DNA of 14,522 nucleotides from an uncultured Rhodocyclaceae bacterium (GCA_903950295.1 CAJBAP010000076.1:1-14522), one strand, 5' to 3'. Numbered from the stretch's first letter, positions 7,844-14,522 are shown. A program made the numbers and translations. The notes: a model not told the origin generated them from the letters alone.

Positions 7844-8533
7844 CTAATGGTCCAGCTTGAGCCCGAATCCCTCGAACAGGAACAGGATGGCATAACCGTA
7901 CCAGACTGTGTAGACGACGTAGCCCGCCAGAGCCAGGACGACCACCCAGAGCATGCTGCCCATCGGCACGGCATCAATCCCGAAATAATTGTAGGCTGGC
8001 TCTACGGCCTTGGTCTGCACGTCGCGGACGACCACGCCCTCCGCAAACTTGGCTTGGCGATCCAGATCCTTGGCCATGGAAGAAAGCGCGCGGTGCCAGT
8101 CATACAGTACGCGCTTCGCCTCGACGCCGTACTTTTCCTTCACCGCCGCGCCGTCGTTCTTGAACATGAGGTCAGCATCGGCGAGGACAACGCCGAGTAT
8201 CCGGCCGAGATCGCCGGAAGCGACCACTTTCTCCTCCTTGAAGGTGATGGTAGCCCCGGCCGCCGTCAGGAGCTTTTGCACGCGTTCGGCCTGGTCGTTG
8301 TCGGCAATCTTGAGGATTACCGTCACGGCGTTACCCTCCTGCTTCCTGGCCTTCTCGGCGACGGCTGGTATGTAGTAGGCCGAGTTCTTGGAAATGGAGT
8401 TGAAGACCCCGTCCAGATAGTCGATGGTGTTTCTGCCACCTTCGAGCAAGGGGCTGAAAATCGCGAACAGGACGATTAAGAAGCCCGTCAGGAGTACGAG
8501 CCCAATGCCGAATTCTCTTTTGTCGTGGATCAT
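7844..8533 (-). CDS. Two-TM protein of unknown function, partner of the TSUP transporter
   Basis: I do not recognise a named family for these 229 residues. A hydrophobic helix at about 10-28 and another at about 193-220 bracket a soluble segment of about 160 residues. With the short N-terminus MIHDKREFG inside, that segment should be periplasmic. Within it, 68-120 (VTVILKIADNDQAERVQKLLTAAGATITFKEEKVV) looks like a small alpha/beta fold of ferredoxin-like or ACT-like size. Residues 120-185 look helical. The gene starts 2 nt after the TSUP stop codon and uses a GGGAGG ribosome site buried in the end of the TSUP gene. The two proteins are therefore made together and probably form a complex, for example as a periplasmic gate or substrate-sensing subunit. 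The complex is inference. Confidence 0.75.
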   Translation of the reverse strand: MIHDKREFGIGLVLLTGFLIVLFAIFSPLLEGGRNTIDYLDGVFNSISKNSAYYIPAVAEKARKQEGNAVTVILKIADNDQAERVQKLLTAAGATITFKEEKVVASGDLGRILGVVLADADLMFKNDGAAVKEKYGVEAKRVLYDWHRALSSMAKDLDRQAKFAEGVVVRDVQTKAVEPAYNYFGIDAVPMGSMLWVVVLALAGYVVYTVWYGYAILFLFEGFGLKLDH

Positions 8534-8535
8534 GA

Positions 8536-9852
8536 TCAGTCCTCCCGCTTGAGCGTTTTGATGTTGGAGAAGAAGGTCCAGAACACCCAGACCGTGAAAC
8601 TGCCGAGCGCCAGGAAGAAGACGCCGATGCCGATACGCTCGACGAGTTGGCCGACCTCCGGAGTCATCGGAATGTAGCCCATGCTGGCAAGCTTGCCCGG
8701 CAGGGCGAATACCCGGTTGATAAAAGCAGACATCACCGCCAGGGCGAAGAAGCCACGGATGGTCATGCCGGAAACGACCTTGGTCACAAGGGTGCCGATC
8801 TGGATGCCGAACAGCGAGCCCAGCAGCATGCCCATCGCGAGGGTGTAGAAAATGAAGCCATACACGGCGTATTGGCCGATGCCGGCATAGCCTGCGGTAA
8901 ACACGATCTGCAGGATGTCCGTGCCCACCGTGGTCGACGCGGAAACGCCGAGCACATAGACGAAAATCGGGAAGGTAAGGAAGCCCCCGCCCACGCCCAT
9001 GATGGCGGCGGCGATGCCGACGATGAAGCCGCTGACCACGAGAAAGATCGCGGAAACCTTGCGGCCGCCAGGCACCACGCCTTCGTCGAAGTGGAGCATC
9101 GGCGGCAGATTGACGGACTGTATGCTCATGGCCAGGCCCGTCATGTCCTCCGCCGCGACCACCTTGTTGCCCGCGCTGGTCGCACCGGCTGAGCTAGTCG
9201 TACTAGCCGCCCGGGCTGGCGCGGCGGCGGCTTTGCGCATCCTGAAGTAGTCGGTCAGACCATAAAAACTGAGGAAACCCAGGAGGAAGACGTAAATCGT
9301 CGTGATGAAGGCGTCGGAAAGCACAGGATTCGACTCGTAGAGCGTCCGGTTGATGTAGCCACCCACGGTAGCGCCGGCGATGGAGCCGACCAGAAAGGTG
9401 GCCGCCAGAGCGACCGAAATGTTGCCAAGCTTGCGGTGCAGCACACTCCCCATGATCGCCTTGGCGAAGATGTGGAAAAGGTCAGTGCCCACGGCGAGGA
9501 TACCCTTCACCCCGGCGCTCATCAGGGCAGGAGCGATGATGAAGCCGCCACCCGCGCCAATGCAGCCGGTGATCAGGCCGGCGACGACACCGACCGCGAC
9601 CGACGCCAGGAAAATTGTCGTCGAGTAATAAGCGGGGCTATAGGCTTGCTTGCTGCCGAGCATGCCGGGCAGCGCATCACTGATCTGATCGGCAAAGGCC
9701 ACGCCAATCAGTGCGATCGGCAGCAGCATCAGCGCCAGGACCATCATCCGCCGGCGATCGTGAAGTATCCGTTGCGAGGTATCGATGTCCCATTGCGCAT
9801 AGCCCTGCGCGCCGGCCATCATCAGATCGTAAAACTGCCGAAACCTTGTCAT
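8536..9852 (-). CDS. TSUP-family (TauE/SafE) transporter, long form
   Basis: This 438-residue integral membrane protein has the two inverted TSUP halves. Each half carries the glycine-rich signature: GLITGCIGAGGGFIIAPAL (92-110) and GIAAAIMGVGGGFLTFPIF (279-297). Each is followed by a VGTD motif (VGTDLFHI 121-128, VGTDILQI 309-316). Family members move sulfite, sulfoacetate, sulfolactate or other small organic anions. Usual length is about 250-300 residues. This one has an N-terminal extension with an extra helix (about 36-54) and an Ala/Ser-rich linker of about 60 residues (205-265) between the halves. The start at 9852 has a strong G-rich ribosome site (GGGGGGGAAGG) in the 32-nt gap after the kinase gene. 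Its place between a sensor kinase and the two-TM protein suggests that the sensed ligand and the transported anion are linked. Substrate unknown. Confidence 0.93.
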   Translation of the reverse strand: MTRFRQFYDLMMAGAQGYAQWDIDTSQRILHDRRRMMVLALMLLPIALIGVAFADQISDALPGMLGSKQAYSPAYYSTTIFLASVAVGVVAGLITGCIGAGGGFIIAPALMSAGVKGILAVGTDLFHIFAKAIMGSVLHRKLGNISVALAATFLVGSIAGATVGGYINRTLYESNPVLSDAFITTIYVFLLGFLSFYGLTDYFRMRKAAAAPARAASTTSSAGATSAGNKVVAAEDMTGLAMSIQSVNLPPMLHFDEGVVPGGRKVSAIFLVVSGFIVGIAAAIMGVGGGFLTFPIFVYVLGVSASTTVGTDILQIVFTAGYAGIGQYAVYGFIFYTLAMGMLLGSLFGIQIGTLVTKVVSGMTIRGFFALAVMSAFINRVFALPGKLASMGYIPMTPEVGQLVERIGIGVFFLALGSFTVWVFWTFFSNIKTLKRED

Positions 9853-9884
9853 GAGCCTTCCCCCCCTTTATCAATGAACCAACT

Positions 9885-11585
9885 TTACTTACCCTGCCCG
9901 GTCAAGGGCAGATGCACCGAGAAAATGGCGCCGCCCGCACTTCGGTTCGCCGCCGTGAGGTCGCCGCCGAGGCGCAACATGATGTCGCGCGAAACATACA
10001 ATCCGAGACCCGTCCCCTTGCCCTTGGGTTTGGTGGTGAAGAACGGGTCGTACAGGTGTTCCATCACCTCATGGGTCAAGCCGGGTCCGGTGTCGGCAAA
10101 GTCGACGACGATGCGGTCCATGTCGGTACGGGTGGAAATGTCGATGATCCCGTCCTGACCGATGGCGTCCATGGCGTTGTGCAGGACGTTAAGGATCACC
10201 TGCTGCAACTGGGCTGCATCGGTCAGCGTCTTGGCAAGCCCTTCTTCGTAATGCCGTGCGATGGCGATGCGGTGGCGCTTCGCCTCGTGTTCGAACAGCG
10301 CCACGGTTTCCTCGATCGCCTGATTGACATCGGTGTCGGTCTGCTCCCCATCCTGAACCCGTGAAAATCCAAGCAGCCGGTGAGTAATTCGGCTCGCCCG
10401 CCCCACCTGGGTGCGGATCTTGCCGAGCGCCAGACGATAGTCGTCGAAATGGACGATGGAAGCGGGAATTTCCTCATCCATGAGTTCGTTCATCAAGCCC
10501 GCCTGATCGGAGATCAGCTGCAAGGGGTTGTTGATTTCATGGGCGACACTGGCCGACAGGCGGCCGATAATGGCCAACTTTTCCACCTCGCGAACCTGGT
10601 GGGTCAGGATGCTGCGTTCGTGGTCGGCGCGCGCCAAGCCACCGATCATCGAGCGCGTCAGCAGCACCGCGACCAGGATGATCAGCGCCGAGGCAACGGC
10701 AACGAGGGCGGTATCGAGATGGCGTGCCTTGTTGTAGGAAGCGAGCGAGGAAGCTACGTTGGTCTGCAGCACCAGATACCATTGGCCTCCGTTCAGACGC
10801 GTGGCGCCAGAGATCTGGTCACCCATGCGCGTCGCCCTGCCACCGGCCTCGGCCAGCGCCTCGAAATGCTTCATTTGCTCCAGCGTCACGGCGGCATGGC
10901 CGAGGCGACTCGGCGTCTGTAATTCGCCACGCCGGTTGACGATGAAGGCATCACCATCCGGGCCCACGTTGGCGCTCTCCAACAAGCTGTTAAACATGCC
11001 GGAACTGATGGTGGCCCGCAAAATCCAGTTTTTGTCCGGAGAGGCCACGGCGACGATAAGATGGGGCACCTTCCGGTAGCCGGCAAACACGTCGCTCACG
11101 TAGCGACCGTTCTTCATTACCTCGGCAAACCATTCGGCTGCGGCGTAGTTCTTCCCGGCCAGCTCCTTCTCGAACGGCCCCTGATAGGCCAGATGGTTCC
11201 CGTTGCGATCGATAACCCCGAGGTCAGTGATGACGCCGCTGCGGTTCATGGCCGCGAATAACGCGGACAGGTGCCTGGCGTCGCCCAGCGTCCGCGGATC
11301 ATAGAGGGAGAGGAAGCCGGCTAGTTGGTCTTCCTGGGTCTCGAGGAAGCGGTCGATCAGTTCCCGGCGGTCGCCGGCGAGGGTGGAGAGTTCGAGCGAG
11401 GTCTTCTCCATCCAGGATTCCTGATAAAAACGCGACGCGTTGTAGTTCAGGATCAGCAGGGGAACGATCGAGACGATGATGAACACTAGGGCGAACAGAT
11501 ACTTCTGCCGGGTGTAGTAAACCTCGCGAGGTCGCGCAGTCAGGGGAGCAGTTGCGCTCGGTTGGCGCAAACCCTCACCGGACAT
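9885..11585 (-). CDS. Membrane sensor histidine kinase with periplasmic Cache-type domain
   Basis: These 566 residues contain TM1 at about 29-47, a periplasmic sensor of about 240 residues, and TM2 at about 291-310. The sensor fits a double-Cache fold (DLGVIDRNGNHLAY 121-134, DAFIVNRRGELQTPS 212-226). Then come a dimerisation domain with ASVAHEINNPLQ (His349) and an ATPase domain: N-box LNVLHNAMDA (465-474), DTGPGL (498-503), PFFTTKPKGKGTGLGL (514-529). There is no PAS, HAMP or receiver domain of note. The periplasmic sensor suggests detection of a small organic acid or anion outside the cell. Longer starts up to 11651 are open, but I favour ATG 11585, which has AGGGGG 8 nt upstream and overlaps the end of the 30-codon leader ORF. 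It heads the operon that ends with the single-domain response regulator, its likely partner. Confidence 0.92.
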   Translation of the reverse strand: MSGEGLRQPSATAPLTARPREVYYTRQKYLFALVFIIVSIVPLLILNYNASRFYQESWMEKTSLELSTLAGDRRELIDRFLETQEDQLAGFLSLYDPRTLGDARHLSALFAAMNRSGVITDLGVIDRNGNHLAYQGPFEKELAGKNYAAAEWFAEVMKNGRYVSDVFAGYRKVPHLIVAVASPDKNWILRATISSGMFNSLLESANVGPDGDAFIVNRRGELQTPSRLGHAAVTLEQMKHFEALAEAGGRATRMGDQISGATRLNGGQWYLVLQTNVASSLASYNKARHLDTALVAVASALIILVAVLLTRSMIGGLARADHERSILTHQVREVEKLAIIGRLSASVAHEINNPLQLISDQAGLMNELMDEEIPASIVHFDDYRLALGKIRTQVGRASRITHRLLGFSRVQDGEQTDTDVNQAIEETVALFEHEAKRHRIAIARHYEEGLAKTLTDAAQLQQVILNVLHNAMDAIGQDGIIDISTRTDMDRIVVDFADTGPGLTHEVMEHLYDPFFTTKPKGKGTGLGLYVSRDIMLRLGGDLTAANRSAGGAIFSVHLPLTGQGK

Positions 11586-11667
11586 GCGCATCGCCCCCTG
11601 CATACCCACCGTACCGATCAAATGTGAACGACACGCCGACACCCCAGGCATTTTTGCGGCCGAACAT
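11575..11667 (-). CDS. Possible 30-codon leader ORF ahead of the histidine kinase
   Basis: An ATG at 11667 stands 8 nt after the best ribosome site in the window (GGAGGAGG, 11676-11683). It opens a 30-codon frame beginning MFGRKNAWGVGVSFTFDR and ending in TGA at 11575-11577. The peptide is rich in glycine and aromatic residues. It lies in a different frame from the kinase, and its stop overlaps the first codons of the preferred kinase start (ATG 11585), a classic arrangement for translational coupling. The kinase start by contrast has only a weak AGGGGG. It may be a regulatory leader peptide or a small protein. It is also possible that it is chance and the ribosome site feeds an alternative kinase start, though the ATG at 11651 is 24 nt away, too far. 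Confidence 0.45.
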   Translation of the reverse strand: MFGRKNAWGVGVSFTFDRYGGYAGGDAHVR

Positions 11668-11712
11668 GAGAATTTCCTCCTCCAAGAGCAAACAACTCAA
11701 TCGCACTGGGTA

Positions 11713-11731
11713 TTAGAATATTCTTATATTC
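11713..11731 (-). promoter_or_regulatory. AT-rich 19-bp element upstream of the kinase operon
   Basis: The plus-strand text is TTAGAATATTCTTATATTC. On the minus strand it shows a direct repeat AAGAATAT-AAGAATAT, a perfect palindrome AGAATATTCT and a -10-like TATAAG. It matches 17 of 19 bases of the element before SulP1 and lies at the identical distance (46 nt) from its start codon at 11667. The surrounding gap 11668-11798 holds nothing else that I can name. Confidence 0.5.
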
Positions 11732-11798
11732 TTAGCGGATGTTGACCGAGATCAAAGTTCTGCCCCGCGTCGGCGTGGCAAGGGTTGTGTTGCGCCGG

Positions 11799-12350
11799 TC
11801 ACGCTGTAAGTCGATAAATTATCAGGACTGCAATGAACAACAGGAGGGCCAGCGCCTCCATGCCGACAATCAGCAGGCTGACTCGCCGCGATGTCGGGCT
11901 CATGCGCAACCAGAAACGGTCGAGCAGCCAGCGCATGAATTTTCCCTTACGGTCAGTGCGTGCAGCAATCGCCAGATAGCCGGCGGCGGCATCCAGCCAG
12001 AGATTGAGTTCGGCGCGGCGCGCGTCTTCCAACGGCGCAGCAAACGTCTCCCGATAGGACAGATGCGTCACCCCGTCGCCTTCGGGCAGCCAGGACAAGG
12101 CAATCCGGCGCGGCGGATCGGTATCGAATATCACCGTGCCGCCGGTAGCAGAAAAGTCGGCGCTGGCGGGACGGCATTCCACCTCTTCTTCGCTGCGTTC
12201 GTAACGCAGCTTGAGATGCCCCGCCGCATACTCCAGCACCTCCCACTCCGGGTTGAGCCGAAACCAGGTTTCCCTGTCCGCAAAGAAACGGGCGGCCAGT
12301 TCCGCAGGCGCCGCTACCCGTACGCTGCGTTCGAACGGGTGCTCAGACAC
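11799..12350 (-). CDS. SRPBCC/polyketide-cyclase-like protein with C-terminal membrane anchor
   Basis: These 183 residues start from a GTG at 12350 that overlaps the stop codon of the universal stress gene (GTGTCTGA). A longer reading is open but would lie wholly inside that gene. Residues 3-130 look like a START/SRPBCC lipid-binding fold: an opening strand FERSVRVAAPAELAARFFAD, then NPEWEVLEY, alternating strands and a closing helix AELNLWLDAAAGYLAIAA. Residues 157-180 form one TM helix (VSLLIVGMEALALLLFIAVLII) very near the C-terminus, so the protein is probably tail-anchored with the fold in the cytoplasm. The fold assignment rests on pattern only. The role is unknown; coupling to the stress protein suggests a shared task. 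Confidence 0.65.
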   Translation of the reverse strand: MSEHPFERSVRVAAPAELAARFFADRETWFRLNPEWEVLEYAAGHLKLRYERSEEEVECRPASADFSATGGTVIFDTDPPRRIALSWLPEGDGVTHLSYRETFAAPLEDARRAELNLWLDAAAGYLAIAARTDRKGKFMRWLLDRFWLRMSPTSRRVSLLIVGMEALALLLFIAVLIIYRLTA

Positions 12351-12795
12351 GGACGAGCAGAACCGGCGCCACGAGTTTGCCATCAAGGCGGGCGGGCAGA
12401 TCGCGCGAAGTCCAGCGGGCATAGCGGTTCGCAAACCGCTTGCCGCCGAGCACAACAAGGTCGTAGCCACCCGTTGCAACCAGTTGCGGTATGACCTCTG
12501 CGGGCTCGCCATATTGCAGCAGACGGCCCACCGTTACACCGGCATCGGCGGCTTGCCCACCCAGACGATCGAGCGCAGCCTCGCCCTCCGCTGCCAAACT
12601 TCGGTCGAGGTGCTCCCGGCATTCGTCGCGATTCGCCGCGTAGATCTCGTTGGTGAATTTCTTGAGATAAGGGTCGACGACATACAGCGCATCAATTGCT
12701 GCAACGTGCACACGCGCCAGGTCGAGCGCCAGAGCGCAAGCCGCCTCGGTGTGCGGCTCGCCATCAACGCAGAGCAGAATTTTAGAAATGCTCAT
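12343..12795 (-). CDS. Universal stress protein (UspA family)
   Basis: These 150 residues form one Usp domain: first strand and loop MSISKILLCVDGEPHTEAAC with Asp11, a middle strand IDALYVVDPY, and the end strands YDLVVLGGKR and APVLLVRV. Members that bind ATP have G-x2-G-x9-G-S/T after the VVLG strand. Here the region reads GGKRFANRYARWTSRDLP, without that spacing, so ATP binding is doubtful. The start codon follows directly after the T-run of a terminator-like hairpin, and no standard ribosome site precedes it. It overlaps the next gene by 8 nt. Usp domains near transporters sometimes regulate them; that role here is only a suggestion. Confidence 0.88.
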   Translation of the reverse strand: MSISKILLCVDGEPHTEAACALALDLARVHVAAIDALYVVDPYLKKFTNEIYAANRDECREHLDRSLAAEGEAALDRLGGQAADAGVTVGRLLQYGEPAEVIPQLVATGGYDLVVLGGKRFANRYARWTSRDLPARLDGKLVAPVLLVRV

Positions 12796-12821
12796 AAAAA
12801 AGGGGCATCCGCAGATGCCCC
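12796..12821 (-). terminator. Rho-independent terminator-like hairpin between YeiH gene and usp
   Basis: On the minus strand GGGGCATC-TGCG-GATGCCCC forms a perfect 8-bp stem with a 4-nt loop, followed by six T. It starts about 20 nt after the YeiH-gene stop codon and ends directly at the usp ATG (12795). It should end most transcripts from the YeiH unit. Its position also makes it part of the usp 5' untranslated region. Confidence 0.8.
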
Positions 12822-12840
12822 CATTCCTTGCAGTTGAAGA

Positions 12841-14217
12841 TCAACCCTTGACCCTGAAGGCATCAGCGCCGATGGCCATGACGGCGATGGCCGCCAGCAC
12901 AGCTTTCAGTGTTGCCGACACCACGCCGATCATGAAAGCCGAGCCTCCCGCCTTCTTCAGATCGTCGAAGGCGATGTTGAGACCCACCCCCGCAAAACCG
13001 ATGGCGAAAAAGAGCTTCAGCAGGTCACTGGCGAGGATACTGCGGTGCTCAGGCTTGAAGAAGCCCATCTCGTTCATGGTCACCATGATGAAGAAACCAA
13101 ACACGAAGATCGGGAACTTGCTCGTCACCACTTCCCAGACATTAATCTTCTGGCCTTCGTGTCCCGCATCGACAGCTGGCTTGACGACGTAGAAGTAGAT
13201 GGCCCACAGCACGATCAGCGGGATGAAGCCGACGCGCACGATGTTGATGACGTTGGCCGTCAGCAGCGATTCGTGGCTGTACCAGGAGGCTGCCGCGACG
13301 AGCTGCGCCGTGTTCAAGATCGCAGTTCCAACCCAGGCACCGAAGACCGGATCACTCATGCCGAGCGCCTTGCCGATGTAAGGGAAGGTAAACAAACCCA
13401 AAGTACCGAACAGCAGGATGGTACCGATGGCGTAGAAAAAGTCGCGCGGCTTGGCATTCACCACCGGGGCAACTGCCACAGCCGCCGAAACCCCGCAGAC
13501 CCCAACGCCCGCGCCCATCACACCCGCCAAGCCTGGATCGACCTTGGCGCGTCGGGCCCAGTAGGAGATCAGCACCTGCGTGCCCATGACGAAAGCCACC
13601 ACCAACGCCAAGCCGAAGAAGCCGACCTTCAGCACGTCGGTCCACATGTAGTAGGCGCCCAGAATGATGATGCCCGGCTTGATCAGCGGCCGCGCCGCCA
13701 CCGTGCCAGCCTTGAATACATCAGGCAGGCCGACGGTGTTGCGGATCGCCATGCCGACCAGAAGCAGCATGGCTACGTAGGTCAGCTGGAAGGAGATCAT
13801 CAGGTTGCCGAACGACAGCGTGCCGGGGATGGCCTTGGCCTGCGCAATCTGATTGAAATCGGCTTCCTTGAGAACGACCGGTTTCGAAGGTTTCTTCGGT
13901 GCCTTGACAGACTTGTCGCCGGCGGCTGTCGCCACCTTGAACGCTTCCTCGGCAACCTTGAACTCCTCATTTTTCTTGGCAAATCCATCGTCGTACTTTT
14001 GCTTGTATTCGGCGAAACTTGCCGCAACCTTGCCATCATTGACCGCCTTCAAGACCTTTTCGGCCTCCTTGAAGTCACGATTCCAGTGACTCATCGTGGC
14101 GTCCCACTGTAACGCCAGCCAACCGAATACCACGCAAAGGATCAGCCCCGGCAACATCTTGGGGAGATTTTGCAGGCTGAACTCGACACCGATTCCACCG
14201 CTTCCACCAGCACTCAT
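12841..14217 (-). CDS. YeiH-family putative sulfate exporter with charged insert
   Basis: These 458 residues belong to the UPF0324/YeiH (PF03601) family of putative sulfate export transporters, usually about 340-350 residues. The family core motif is clear: GAGVGVCGVSAAVAVAPVV (235-253), matching GxSICGxSA in relatives. So are the C-terminal helices, including FAIGFAGVGLNIAFDDLKKAG (404-424). The first TM is about 21-38. It is followed by a Lys/Glu/Ala-rich segment (about 42-130) predicted to be helical or coiled-coil and absent from ordinary YeiH. The next TM starts at about 135. A GGGAG ribosome site precedes the ATG. It is downstream of a 54-aa single-TM gene by 15 nt. Expression should follow the promoter at 14448-14476. 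The transported ion is not experimentally settled for the family. Confidence 0.92.
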   Translation of the reverse strand: MSAGGSGGIGVEFSLQNLPKMLPGLILCVVFGWLALQWDATMSHWNRDFKEAEKVLKAVNDGKVAASFAEYKQKYDDGFAKKNEEFKVAEEAFKVATAAGDKSVKAPKKPSKPVVLKEADFNQIAQAKAIPGTLSFGNLMISFQLTYVAMLLLVGMAIRNTVGLPDVFKAGTVAARPLIKPGIIILGAYYMWTDVLKVGFFGLALVVAFVMGTQVLISYWARRAKVDPGLAGVMGAGVGVCGVSAAVAVAPVVNAKPRDFFYAIGTILLFGTLGLFTFPYIGKALGMSDPVFGAWVGTAILNTAQLVAAASWYSHESLLTANVINIVRVGFIPLIVLWAIYFYVVKPAVDAGHEGQKINVWEVVTSKFPIFVFGFFIMVTMNEMGFFKPEHRSILASDLLKLFFAIGFAGVGLNIAFDDLKKAGGSAFMIGVVSATLKAVLAAIAVMAIGADAFRVKG

Positions 14218-14232
14218 TTTTTATCTCCCGAA

Positions 14233-14397
14233 TCAGAAGAACAGGGACTTGAAGAAGTTGGGGCCAATGGCACCCGACAACACCAGTGCCACCGTAATGG
14301 CAGCGACAATAAGGACAAAGATATCCTCTTTCCGCTCTGCGGAAAATGTTGCGCTGGCCCTGGCTTCATAGGCTTCATGCTCCGACTGTTTGCTCAT
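14233..14397 (-). CDS. Small single-TM protein encoded with the YeiH transporter
   Basis: These 54 residues start at ATG 14397, chosen because AGGGGGG stands 6 nt upstream. A start at 14430 is open but lacks such a site and would lie close to the predicted transcript end. Residues 1-24 are charged (MSKQSEHEAYEARASATFSAERKE), 25-44 form one TM helix (DIFVLIVAAITVALVLSGAI), and the tail is GPNFFKSLFF. No family is recognised. Its immediate position before the transporter suggests a small accessory subunit, by analogy with other one-helix partners of transporters; this is inference. Confidence 0.8.
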   Translation of the reverse strand: MSKQSEHEAYEARASATFSAERKEDIFVLIVAAITVALVLSGAIGPNFFKSLFF

Positions 14398-14447
14398 GCC
14401 GACCCCCCCTTCGTTATGAAATACGATCATGGTGTTGCACGCGGCAA

Positions 14448-14476
14448 ATATTCTTCTTCTGCACCGGGCAAGTCAA
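14448..14476 (-). promoter_or_regulatory. Sigma70-like promoter for the YeiH unit
   Basis: On the minus strand TTGACT (14471-14476) and GAATAT (14448-14453) are separated by 17 nt. The -35 is 5/6 of consensus and the -10 is weaker. The -10 region shares AAGAATATT with the element at 11713-11731 and lies at the same distance from the start codon (50 nt to 14397). Nothing further was seen in the remaining bases to the window end. Confidence 0.55.
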
Positions 14477-14522
14477 TAGACTTTTTTTACTCAGTTACCT
14501 CTTGACGATAAGCACCGAAGCT

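Noticed and set aside
7127..8479. Plus-strand frame of 450 codons
   Set aside because: Crosses the PPDK-like gene, an intergenic hairpin and the 229-aa gene on the other strand; composition typical of a shadow frame.
11586..11651. N-terminal extension of the histidine kinase to the ATG at 11651
   Set aside because: The ribosome site is 24 nt away and fits the leader ORF instead; the extra residues are not helix- or signal-like. Not fully excluded.
11742..11747. TTGACC on the plus strand as a -35 box
   Set aside because: No -10 box stands 16-18 nt downstream and no plus-strand gene follows.
12351..12512. Longer start for the SRPBCC-like protein
   Set aside because: The extra 54 residues lie inside the usp gene in another frame and show no fold; the GTG at 12350 gives normal overlap and begins the first predicted strand.
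13045..14112. Plus-strand frame of 355 codons opposite the YeiH gene
   Set aside because: His/Asp/Arg/Gln-rich, no domain, fully antisense to a clear transporter gene.

Overview
The window (about 60% G+C by eye) looks like a chromosomal stretch from a Gram-negative proteobacterium. A betaproteobacterium of the Rhodocyclales type is my best guess, made from protein style alone and with low certainty. Almost everything is coded on the minus strand, apart from one transporter gene at 2645-4792. No tRNA, rRNA, CRISPR array, insertion sequence or phage gene was seen.

The layout, left to right, is as follows. (1) At 1-284 is the 5' end of a NuoM/NdhD-type antiporter-like subunit, running off the window. 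It lies 19 nt downstream of a SulP anion transporter (304-2463, minus). (2) A divergent 181-bp gap separates this transporter from a second, paralogous SulP (2645-4792, plus). Both carry the same unusual insert of about 130 residues between TM7 and TM8, and both end in a STAS domain. (3) A tight minus-strand operon runs from 11667 down to 4828. Its order is a possible 30-codon leader ORF, a membrane sensor histidine kinase, a TSUP (TauE/SafE) transporter, a two-TM protein of unknown function, a pyruvate-phosphate-dikinase-like protein with an unfamiliar C-terminal half, and a single-domain response regulator. (4) Another minus-strand group runs from 14397 down to 11799: a 54-aa single-TM protein, a YeiH-family (putative sulfate exporter) transporter with a long charged insert, a terminator-like hairpin, a universal stress protein, and a tail-anchored SRPBCC-like protein.

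The theme is anion transport. Three unrelated transporter families (SulP x2, TSUP, YeiH) known or suspected to move sulfate, sulfite, bicarbonate or small organic acids sit together with a dedicated two-component system and a phosphotransfer-type protein. The strongest regulatory clue is an AT-rich 19-bp element that lies at exactly the same distance from two start codons (SulP1 and the leader ORF), with a partial copy at the same distance from a third (the 54-aa gene). This suggests the three minus-strand units are expressed together. The transported ion is not readable from the sequence: sulfate/sulfite and bicarbonate are both plausible.
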